Below are positions 1 to 4,847 of a stretch of 5,248 bases of DNA, piece by piece (the stretch's first letter is position 1; the number at the start of each line of letters is the position of its first letter). A program made the translations under genes and the position numbers. The notes under the pieces are model-generated. The model searched no databases. It had not been told where the DNA came from and saw only the letters and a program-made list of their open reading frames with translations. The DNA is from Deltaproteobacteria bacterium (lineage in GTDB: Bacteria > Desulfobacterota > Desulfobacteria > Desulfobacterales > SG8-13): positions 1 through 5,248 of the forward strand of contig DAOVBC010000195.1 in NCBI GenBank assembly GCA_030670715.1. The letters are read 5' to 3'.

Positions 1-31
1 CGCCCATTCGCTGTGGACCTTTTCAAAATAG

Positions 32-124
32 GGACACGGATAAACACAGATTATACAGATATTTTGAGGTTATTTAGCAGAAACTGTATTTAAAATCTGT
101 GGAAATCTGCGAGAATCTGTGTCC
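32..124. repeat. imperfect inverted repeat of ~10-base units (ATCTGTG type)
   Basis: The left arm (32-64) begins GGACACGGAT and carries CAGAT at 47-51 and 56-60. The right arm (92-124) carries AATCTG at 94, 104 and 114, an exact 10-base period, and ends ATCTGTGTCC. The reverse complement of the right arm matches the left arm with scattered mismatches, so the two can pair around a loop of about 27 bases. It encodes nothing visible. It resembles a small dispersed intergenic repeat, but whether it occurs elsewhere in the genome cannot be seen from this window. Confidence 0.65.
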
Positions 125-208
125 TAATGTTAAATCGCTAATAAATACTCCTCTGAAGACTATATACGGGCTTTTTCTCGATACCCCGTTTTAAAAGGTA
201 TTATCTTT

Positions 209-233
209 TATCCAGTATCCAGTATCCAGTATC
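209..233. repeat. tandem 7-base repeat (TATCCAG)n
   Basis: Three exact direct copies of TATCCAG (209-215, 216-222, 223-229) are followed by a partial TATC at 230-233. It is a microsatellite-like tract in a non-coding spacer, with no coding role and no inverted partner nearby. Confidence 0.85.
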
Positions 234-304
234 TTGTCCTCTTATGCACTACTAGTCGTTGACACGATGGTGCTATTTTAAGTTCAGACTACGCTGTGTT
301 GAGA

Positions 305-1480
305 CTACTCGTACAGGTGATACTCCCGGCTCACCTGTACGAACTGATCCAGTTCATCCTGCCAGGATGCGGCGATGTCTCCGATGCGCTCCAGTCCTTC
401 GATCCGTTTACGAACCGCTTCATCCCCGATAATCAGATCGATGGGAAGCCGTTCAAGTTCATACTCATACGGCGGCGGCTTCCATTGAAAATCATCGCCG
501 TGAAGTTCGATGGCCGCCTGCAGCAGTTTCAGCGAGGTTACATAGGGCGTGTATCTTAACGGGTCGATAACATGGATTTGGAACCCCCGGCACGGCTGAC
601 CGGCCCATTTGTTCGAGGTCGGCTCGAAAATTGTCGGCCGTAAATGTGCACCGGGCAGTTCGGTCTCTCCCACTTTTTTTATAATTTGCCGAGTGTCGAG
701 GAACGGCGCCCCAAACAGTTCAAAAGGCTGCGTTGTTCCACGCCCTTCAGATACATTGGTACCTTCCCATATAACCTGACCGGGATACACCATAGCTGAA
801 GCGGGCGTTGGAAGATTGGGCGACGGCGGAATCCAGCGAAGACCGGTATCCTGGAAAAACATGTTGCGCCGCCAGTGACGCATCTTTACTACTTCAAGTT
901 CACATCCGACCCCGTAATGCCCGTTGAATAAACGCGCCAGCTCACCGATGGTCAAGCCGTGGCGCATCGGTATCGGATATCGCCCCACAAAAGAGCGGCA
1001 GTCAGGCGAAAGGCAGTTGCCCTCCACCGCTTCACCGCCGACAGGATTGGGACGGTCCAGTACCAGAACTTTTATCCCCAAATTCCCGGCCGCCTCCATG
1101 CAATAGGACATGGTATAGATGAACGTGTAAACTCGCGTACCTGCATCCTGCAGGTCGATGATCAAGACATCGATCCGGTCGAACATTTCCGGTGTGGGTT
1201 TGCGGGTTTCGCTGTACAGGCTGAAGACCGGGATTTCCAATAGAGGGTCGATCGCATCACCGGATTCGATCATGTTGTCCTGCTGTTCGGCAAAAAATCC
1301 GTGCTGGGGGGAAAAAAGCGCCGTCAGTTGTTCCGGAAACTTCCGGTCAATCAACTCCCGGCAATGGCGCAAATGCCTGTCCACCGAAGCCGCATTGCAC
1401 AGCAGACCGATCCGGCGCCCGGCCAGCCACTCCGGTGGTGACTTACACAGTCTTTCCAGTCCGGTTTCTACAAATGCCAT
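305..1480 (-). CDS. DUF1343 / NamZ-like exo-beta-N-acetylmuramidase family protein (GH171)
   Basis: The 391-residue protein belongs to the DUF1343 family, whose characterised member NamZ removes terminal N-acetylmuramic acid from peptidoglycan fragments. Visible family motifs in order are an N-terminal GLLCNAAS segment (25-32), SPQHG (57-61), DLQDAGTRVYTF (109-120), RPNPVGG (143-149), RHGLTIGE (173-180), PPSPNLPT (218-225) and EGTNVSEGRGTTQPFE (239-254). Length is normal for the domain alone. There is no signal peptide or membrane segment, so a cytoplasmic role, for example in cell-wall fragment recycling, is inferred. The position usually read as PEHG in the family is PQHG here (Gln59), which may affect catalysis. 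The ATG is preceded by GAGGA about 8 bases upstream. It is divergent from the plus-strand genes and has its own promoter. Family assignment is firm; enzymatic activity and substrate are inferred. Confidence 0.88.
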   Translation of the reverse strand: MAFVETGLERLCKSPPEWLAGRRIGLLCNAASVDRHLRHCRELIDRKFPEQLTALFSPQHGFFAEQQDNMIESGDAIDPLLEIPVFSLYSETRKPTPEMFDRIDVLIIDLQDAGTRVYTFIYTMSYCMEAAGNLGIKVLVLDRPNPVGGEAVEGNCLSPDCRSFVGRYPIPMRHGLTIGELARLFNGHYGVGCELEVVKMRHWRRNMFFQDTGLRWIPPSPNLPTPASAMVYPGQVIWEGTNVSEGRGTTQPFELFGAPFLDTRQIIKKVGETELPGAHLRPTIFEPTSNKWAGQPCRGFQIHVIDPLRYTPYVTSLKLLQAAIELHGDDFQWKPPPYEYELERLPIDLIIGDEAVRKRIEGLERIGDIAASWQDELDQFVQVSREYHLYE

Positions 1481-1509
1481 TTTTACACGTCCTCAAAACC
1501 TGGTGTTAC

Positions 1510-1532
1510 GCAAGACCGTATTCTTGCTTTTT
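1510..1532. other. perfect 6-bp hairpin in the leader of the NamZ-like gene
   Basis: GCAAGA (1510-1515) and TCTTGC (1522-1527) form a perfect stem around a 6-base loop, followed on the plus strand by TTTTT (1528-1532). Read on the plus strand it resembles a weak intrinsic terminator that could stop transcripts antisense to the NamZ-like gene. Read on the minus strand it lies in the 5' leader of that gene, and the T run becomes an A run before the stem. With only three G-C pairs, its function is uncertain. Confidence 0.35.
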
Positions 1533-1548
1533 ATCCTAACATCTGAGG

Positions 1549-1576
1549 ATCATAACATTTTTTAACCTTGAGTCAA
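1549..1576 (-). promoter_or_regulatory. sigma70-type promoter for the NamZ-like gene
   Basis: On the minus strand, TTGACT (1571-1576) and TATGAT (1549-1554) are separated by 16 bases. Each hexamer has one mismatch to consensus. Transcription would start near 1542, giving a leader of about 60 bases before the ATG at 1480. A short inverted repeat (ATCCT 1533-1537 / AGGAT 1546-1550) overlaps the -10 edge and start region and could be an operator. Confidence 0.6.
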
Positions 1577-1620
1577 GAGACACTGCCGGCTGGTATGCAT
1601 TTTGTCTAAAAGTCATTGAA

Positions 1621-1740
1621 ATGACCAGACACGTAGCCACCGGAGTGAATCGGAGGAGCGCACCCCGTGAACACGTACTAAAATTCGGCAAATTATACTG
1701 TTTGAATTACTTGACAAAAATTGAAATTAAAAATAAATAA
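1621..1740 (+). CDS. possible small ORF, 39 residues (doubtful)
   Basis: An uninterrupted reading frame runs from ATG 1621 to TAA 1738-1740. The first half is basic and polar (MTRHVATGVNRRSAPREHV) and comes from the GC-rich patch. The second half (LKFGKLYCLNYLTKIEIKNK) is hydrophobic then lysine-rich and comes from AT-rich DNA. No Shine-Dalgarno sequence precedes the ATG, and a plausible promoter -35 box lies inside the frame. It may be a chance ORF across an intergenic repeat. No function can be assigned. Confidence 0.15.
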   Translation: MTRHVATGVNRRSAPREHVLKFGKLYCLNYLTKIEIKNK

Positions 1741-1741
1741 T
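1711..1741 (+). promoter_or_regulatory. candidate promoter for the P-loop NTPase gene
   Basis: A perfect TTGACA -35 box (1711-1716) is followed after 19 bases by AATAAT (1736-1741), a five-of-six match to the -10 consensus; an alternative, TAAATA (1734-1739), has 17-base spacing but a poorer match. The surrounding DNA is strongly AT-rich. TTGA recurs at 1702, 1711 and 1721. The start would lie near 1748, about 45 bases before the first start codon. Confidence 0.4.
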
Positions 1742-1793
1742 AAGTTTGCGCTTTCTTATAACTGTTTGGATTGGAGGATAGTTTCGGCGTTCA

Positions 1794-2510
1794 GTGCTTC
1801 AGCGGAGAATGAAAACAAAAAGTATTCAACTTGAAGGGATCGTCATTATCGCCGGCAACTACGGCAGCGGCAAGACCGAAATTTCCATCAATCTGGCGAT
1901 CGACAGAAAAAATGCCGGTGTGGCCGTGCGTGTGGCGGATCTGGATCTGGTCAATCCATATTTTCGAACTCGCGAAGCAAGGCAGCTGCTTTCAAAGCTG
2001 GGCATTGAGCTTGCTTTGCCCCCGGATGAACTTCTTCAGGCGGATCTGCCGATATTGAGCCCGTTGATTTCCGGTATGATCCGGCAACCGGGTCAGCTGG
2101 CACTCATCGATGTGGGTGGTGATGATGCCGGCGCGACCGTGCTGGCAACCCTCGCCGATGCGTTTGCGGGCAGAGACTATCAGATGTTGCAGGTCGTCAA
2201 CCCACTGAGACCGAACTCTGACACAATTTCCGGCTGCCTTAACATTCGCAATGAAATCGAAGCCGCCGCAAAGATGACAATCAGCGGGATTGTCGGTAAT
2301 GCCAATCTGATCGATGAGACAACACCGGAAGATATCATCCGGGGCTATGATTTTGTTAAACAGCTGTCCGACGAGAGCGGTTTGCCGCTTCATTTTATTA
2401 CAGCCTCGGTAGCTTTGTTGCCGGAAATTAATTTGAACCGAATTGCCTGCCCGGTACTGGCCATTCGGCGGCAGCTTGTCCCGCCCTGGAAAAAGGCGGA
2501 TAAGATTTAA
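1794..2510 (+). CDS. P-loop NTPase, CobQ/CobB/MinD/ParA (SIMIBI) type, function unknown
   Basis: The 238-residue protein has a Walker A motif GNYGSGKT (21-28), a switch I-like segment DLDLVNPYFR (49-58) and a Walker B/switch II segment DVGGDDAG (106-113), all typical of the SIMIBI class. The deviant-Walker signature lysine of MinD/ParA is absent (Asn22 in GNYGSGKT), and no CxxC pair is present, so it is neither a standard ParA nor an ApbC/Nbp35-type iron-sulfur carrier by motif. It should be cytoplasmic. The start is unclear: GTG 1794 is the first start after an in-frame stop at 1779 but sits 16 bases after GGAGG (1773-1777). ATG 1809 gives a 233-residue protein starting MKTKSIQLEG, but the nearby GGAG is almost touching it. 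It lies upstream of, and codirectional with, the 2-oxoacid oxidoreductase operon, so a role in assembly or regulation of that enzyme is conceivable but unproven. Confidence 0.85.
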   Translation: MLQRRMKTKSIQLEGIVIIAGNYGSGKTEISINLAIDRKNAGVAVRVADLDLVNPYFRTREARQLLSKLGIELALPPDELLQADLPILSPLISGMIRQPGQLALIDVGGDDAGATVLATLADAFAGRDYQMLQVVNPLRPNSDTISGCLNIRNEIEAAAKMTISGIVGNANLIDETTPEDIIRGYDFVKQLSDESGLPLHFITASVALLPEINLNRIACPVLAIRRQLVPPWKKADKI

Positions 2511-2542
2511 TATTGTATCTTAATTGAAGTGTTATATATTTT

Positions 2543-2570
2543 TTGACTAAAATAATTTTGAATCTGTAGT
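2543..2570 (+). promoter_or_regulatory. candidate promoter for the oxidoreductase operon
   Basis: TTGACT (2543-2548) and TGTAGT (2565-2570) are separated by 16 bases, matching consensus at five and four of six positions. It lies in an AT-rich spacer after the NTPase gene. Transcription would start near 2577, placing the 9-base-unit palindrome at 2594-2696 in the untranslated leader. Readthrough from the upstream gene is also possible, since no strong terminator is seen between them. Confidence 0.33.
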
Positions 2571-2593
2571 GTGAAAGCATCAATACAGGGTTA

Positions 2594-2696
2594 ATCAGTT
2601 GAGTCGGTTATGTCGGTTTAGTCAGTAAAAAACAAAAGCGTATCAACAGATTGAACTGACAAAACCGACGCAACTGACTCAACCGACACAACTGAT
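2594..2696. repeat. palindrome of 9-base tandem units upstream of the ferredoxin gene
   Basis: The right arm (2655-2696) reads as tandem 9-mers: ACTGACAAA, ACCGACGCA, ACTGACTCA, ACCGACACA, then ACTGAT. The left arm (2594-2626) is the same kind of series in inverse orientation, with one unit fewer (for example GTTGAGTCG, GTTATGTCG, GTTTAGTCA). The arms pair well at both ends, leaving a 9-base bulge and a 28-base A-rich loop (2627-2654). The element ends five bases before GGAG (2701-2704), the ribosome binding site of the ferredoxin gene. It could be a leader hairpin or a dispersed repeat. Confidence 0.8.
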
Positions 2697-2715
2697 AATA
2701 GGAGTATACATACTT

Positions 2716-2970
2716 ATGTCCTATTTACACGTAATCGACAAAGACGGATGCAAGGGGTGCGGGCTGTGTGTAATCGTATGTCCGAAAAAGGTCCTGGAAA
2801 TTTCCGAACAGGTGAACACCAAAGGATATTTCCCCGCATACCAGGCACGTCCGGAAGATTGTATCCACTGTGCAATGTGCTGCACGATGTGTCCGGACGT
2901 TGCCATAACCATTACCGAAGTTGCCGAAGAGAAGGACGCACCGGAATCAACGGAGGAAACCGATGGGTAA
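2716..2970 (+). CDS. 2-oxoacid:ferredoxin oxidoreductase delta subunit, 2x[4Fe-4S] ferredoxin
   Basis: The 84-residue protein is a small bacterial-type ferredoxin with two CxxCxxCxxxCP motifs: Cys12, 15, 18, 22 followed by Pro23, and Cys49, 52, 55, 59 followed by Pro60. Each motif should hold a [4Fe-4S] cluster; as in other two-cluster ferredoxins, the last Cys of each motif is expected to ligate the other cluster. An extra Cys56 lies next to Cys55. In four-subunit 2-oxoacid oxidoreductases this subunit carries electrons from the TPP site of the beta subunit to external ferredoxin. The C-terminus is an acidic tail (from about residue 70). The ATG has GGAG 11 bases upstream, a slightly long spacing. 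It is the first gene of the operon and its last codons overlap the alpha gene. Identity as the delta subunit rests on the family and on the adjoining alpha, beta and gamma genes. Confidence is high. Confidence 0.92.
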   Translation: MSYLHVIDKDGCKGCGLCVIVCPKKVLEISEQVNTKGYFPAYQARPEDCIHCAMCCTMCPDVAITITEVAEEKDAPESTEETDG

Positions 2971-4030
2971 GGTATTGATGAAAGGAAACGAGGCGATCGG
3001 TGAAGCCGCTATTCGGGCCGGATGCCTGAACTACTTTGCATATCCCATCACGCCCCAATCAGAGGTTGCCGAATATCTTTCCCGGCGCCTGCCGGAAGCC
3101 GGCGGGGTTTTTCTGCAAGGGGAAAGTGAAGTTGCTGTTTCATATATGATTCTAGGCGCTGCGGCGGTCGGTGAGCGGGTGTTTACCACATCATCGAGCC
3201 CGGGCATCAGCCTGATGAGCGAGGGAATCAGCTACATGGTGGGTATGGAGCTTCCGGCCGTTTTTGTGAACATCATGCGAGGCGGGCCGGGACTCGGCGG
3301 GATATTGCCGTCACAGGCGGATTACCTGCAGGCCACCAAAGGAATCGGCCACGGTGACTGCCGGCTGCTGGCACTGGCACCGGCCAGCGTACAGGAGGCA
3401 GCAGAGATGGTGATGATGGCGTTCCCGCTGGCCGAGAAATACAAGAATCCGGTAATTGTTCTCGGAGACGGGTTGATCGGCCAGATGATGGAGCCGGTTG
3501 AATTCCCGGATCATCTTGCCACCGAGCCGCCAAACAAGGATGACTGGGCTGTAAACGGGATGGATACCCGCAACAGCAGCCGTCGGAACCTATTGCGGTC
3601 GCTGTATCTGGACCCTGAAGTATTAAATCAGCACAACCTGAACCTGCGCCAAAAATATGAACGCATGAAAAAGGAAGAAATTCGATTTGAAGCTTACAAC
3701 ACTGAAACCGACTACAAGGCGCTCATTGTCAGCTATGGGACGATGAGCAGAGTGTGCCGGACGGCAATCGATCAGTTGAAAGCGCAAGGGTTGGAGGTCG
3801 GTATGATCCGACCCCAGACCGTTTTTCCTTTTCCGGAAGGGGCCATTGAGGAGGCGGCTGAAAAAGAAAGCTGCGAGGCAGTTGCCAGCATCGAAATGAG
3901 TATGGGTCAAATGGTGGAGGATGTGCAGCGATCGGTGAAAGGAAAGCGGCCGGTTTCATGGTTCGGAAAGTGCGGCGGCGAGGTGCCGACACCGGAGGAA
4001 GTGATCGAATTTGTGAAAACAATAGTATAA
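2963..4030 (+). CDS. vorB: 2-oxoacid:ferredoxin oxidoreductase alpha subunit, VorB-like
   Basis: The 355-residue protein is the alpha subunit of a 2-oxoacid:ferredoxin oxidoreductase, combining the pyrimidine-binding TPP-enzyme domain (about 1-190) with a C-terminal transketolase-like domain (about 245-355). Motifs are YPITPQSE (27-34), GESE (53-56), TSSSPGISLMSEG (76-88), MRGGPGLGG (105-113) and GDGLIGQMMEP. The MRGGPGLG form and the length match the VorB (2-ketoisovalerate, 3-methyl-2-oxobutanoate) branch rather than longer KorA proteins that carry a fused gamma domain. VorB-like annotation does not fix the substrate; 2-oxoglutarate or other branched or aryl 2-oxoacids remain possible. The start chosen is ATG 2963, with GGAGG at 2952-2956 six bases away; a longer frame from 2921 would add 14 residues with no such site and is unlikely. 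It overlaps the ferredoxin gene by 8 bases, suggesting translational coupling. Confidence 0.9.
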   Translation: MGKVLMKGNEAIGEAAIRAGCLNYFAYPITPQSEVAEYLSRRLPEAGGVFLQGESEVAVSYMILGAAAVGERVFTTSSSPGISLMSEGISYMVGMELPAVFVNIMRGGPGLGGILPSQADYLQATKGIGHGDCRLLALAPASVQEAAEMVMMAFPLAEKYKNPVIVLGDGLIGQMMEPVEFPDHLATEPPNKDDWAVNGMDTRNSSRRNLLRSLYLDPEVLNQHNLNLRQKYERMKKEEIRFEAYNTETDYKALIVSYGTMSRVCRTAIDQLKAQGLEVGMIRPQTVFPFPEGAIEEAAEKESCEAVASIEMSMGQMVEDVQRSVKGKRPVSWFGKCGGEVPTPEEVIEFVKTIV

Positions 4031-4033
4031 TTA

Positions 4034-4083
4034 GTTTTAGGTTTTAGGTAAAAAAAATTTAGCCAACACTTAAAACTTAAAAC
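4034..4083 (+). repeat. inverted repeat of 7-base units between alpha and beta genes
   Basis: The left arm (4034-4049) is two copies of GTTTTAG plus GT; the right arm (4068-4083) is built from TTAAAAC copies. In RNA all 16 positions can pair, two of them as G-U, around an 18-base loop. The stem is AU-rich and is not followed by a T run, so it is not a typical terminator. It ends eight bases before AGGAG (4091-4095), the ribosome binding site of the beta gene, and could influence processing or translation of the intercistronic region. Confidence 0.75.
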
Positions 4084-4103
4084 CAGTATAAGGAGCAAAT
4101 CCA

Positions 4104-4847
4104 ATGGGCAAGACATTTCAAAAACCGGAGGCCCTTGCAGACCAGGTTACCCACTATTGCCCGGGATGCACCCACGGGGTTATTCACCGACTGATCGCTG
4201 AGGTCATCGATGAACTGGGCATCCGGGGCCGAACGGTCGGTGTCGCACCGGTGGGATGTGCGGTGTTGATGTATAACTATTTTACGTTCGATTTTATGGA
4301 GGCATCCCATGGACGTGCCCCGGCCCAGGCAACCGGCTTGAAAAGGGTACGACCCGACCTCGTCGTATTTACCTATCAGGGAGACGGGGATCTGGCCAGC
4401 ATCGGTATGGCCGAGATCGTCCATGCTGCCAACCGGGGGGAAAAATTTACGACCATTTTTGTCAACAATGCGGTTTACGGGATGACCGGCGGCCAGATGG
4501 CACCCACCACAATGCCGGGTCAGCGCACCACAACCTCACCGTTTGGGCGCAAGGTGGAAGAGGTCGGGATGCCCATAAGGGTTTCTGAGCTGCTCGCATC
4601 CCTGGCGACCCCCGGATACATTACCCGGCAAACGGTCCTCAAACCGAAGTACATTAACAGAGCCAAAAAAGCAGTGAAAAAAGCGTTTCAATATCAGCTG
4701 GACAACACATGTTTTAGTTTCGTGGAATTTGTGAGCACATGTCCGACCAACTGGGGTCTCACCCCGGTGGAGGCGATCAAGTGGGCCGAAGAGAAGATGC
4801 TGCCCTACTATCCGTTGGGCGAAATGAAAACACCCGAGGAGGCATGA
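4104..4847 (+). CDS. vorA: 2-oxoacid:ferredoxin oxidoreductase beta subunit, TPP-binding
   Basis: The 247-residue protein is the thiamine pyrophosphate-binding beta subunit. It shows CPGCTHG (19-25), GC (51-52), HGRA (69-72), the TPP/Mg motif GDGD (93-96) running to NN (121-122), and GMTGGQ (126-131). Cys19, Cys22, Cys52 and Cys213 are spaced like the four ligands of the [4Fe-4S] cluster in characterised two-subunit archaeal homologues, so the catalytic-side cluster is probably present. With the alpha subunit it forms the active site that decarboxylates the 2-oxoacid, passing electrons to the ferredoxin subunit. ATG 4104 has AGGAG (4091-4095) eight bases upstream. It is separated from the alpha gene by 73 bases, unlike the other overlapping junctions, and its stop codon overlaps the gamma start. 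The symbol follows VorB-type systems and is provisional because the substrate is not known; korB would fit an alternative assignment. Confidence 0.9.
   Translation: MGKTFQKPEALADQVTHYCPGCTHGVIHRLIAEVIDELGIRGRTVGVAPVGCAVLMYNYFTFDFMEASHGRAPAQATGLKRVRPDLVVFTYQGDGDLASIGMAEIVHAANRGEKFTTIFVNNAVYGMTGGQMAPTTMPGQRTTTSPFGRKVEEVGMPIRVSELLASLATPGYITRQTVLKPKYINRAKKAVKKAFQYQLDNTCFSFVEFVSTCPTNWGLTPVEAIKWAEEKMLPYYPLGEMKTPEEA

Larger units (their letters stand above)
1..304. other. non-coding spacer downstream of the NamZ-like gene
   Basis: No convincing gene is visible here. The stretch is AT-rich and holds two repeat elements, listed separately: an inverted repeat at 32-124 and a 7-base tandem repeat at 209-233. 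A weak stem (ACGGG at 166-170 with CCCGT at 185-189, 14-base loop, then a short T run) is present but too poor to call a terminator. No strong intrinsic terminator is seen for the minus-strand gene that ends at 305. Confidence 0.6.
1481..1793. other. spacer between divergent genes
   Basis: This 313-base stretch separates the minus-strand NamZ-like gene from the plus-strand NTPase gene. The left part holds the minus-strand promoter and hairpins. The middle (about 1622-1678) is a GC-rich patch flanked by a repeated ACACGTA (1629-1635 and 1671-1677). The right part is very AT-rich and carries a plus-strand promoter candidate. A possible 39-residue ORF at 1621-1740 is listed separately. Confidence 0.6.

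Noticed and set aside
166..192. Possible intrinsic terminator (ACGGG/CCCGT stem with short T run)
   Set aside because: Stem of only five pairs, 14-base loop and T run of about four; on the strand needed for the NamZ-like gene it has no T run after the stem.
959..1243. Plus-strand ORF of 94 codons opposite the NamZ-like gene
   Set aside because: Lies wholly within the minus-strand gene, which has strong family motifs; no ribosome binding site or recognisable domain.
1158..1565. Plus-strand ORF of 135 codons over the 5' half of the NamZ-like gene and its promoter
   Set aside because: Antisense shadow of a well supported gene; composition does not look like a real protein.
1992..2393. Minus-strand ORF of 133 codons opposite the NTPase gene
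   Set aside because: Entirely inside the NTPase gene with clear P-loop motifs on the other strand; no family features.
2594..2696. CRISPR array
   Set aside because: Units are 9 bases, contiguous and in inverted arms, with no spacers of 25-40 bases and no cas genes.
4034..4083. Intrinsic terminator between alpha and beta genes
   Set aside because: AU-rich stem without a following T run, within an operon whose downstream genes belong to the same complex.
4077..4424. Minus-strand ORF of 115 codons opposite the beta subunit
   Set aside because: Shadow of a gene with firm TPP-binding motifs.
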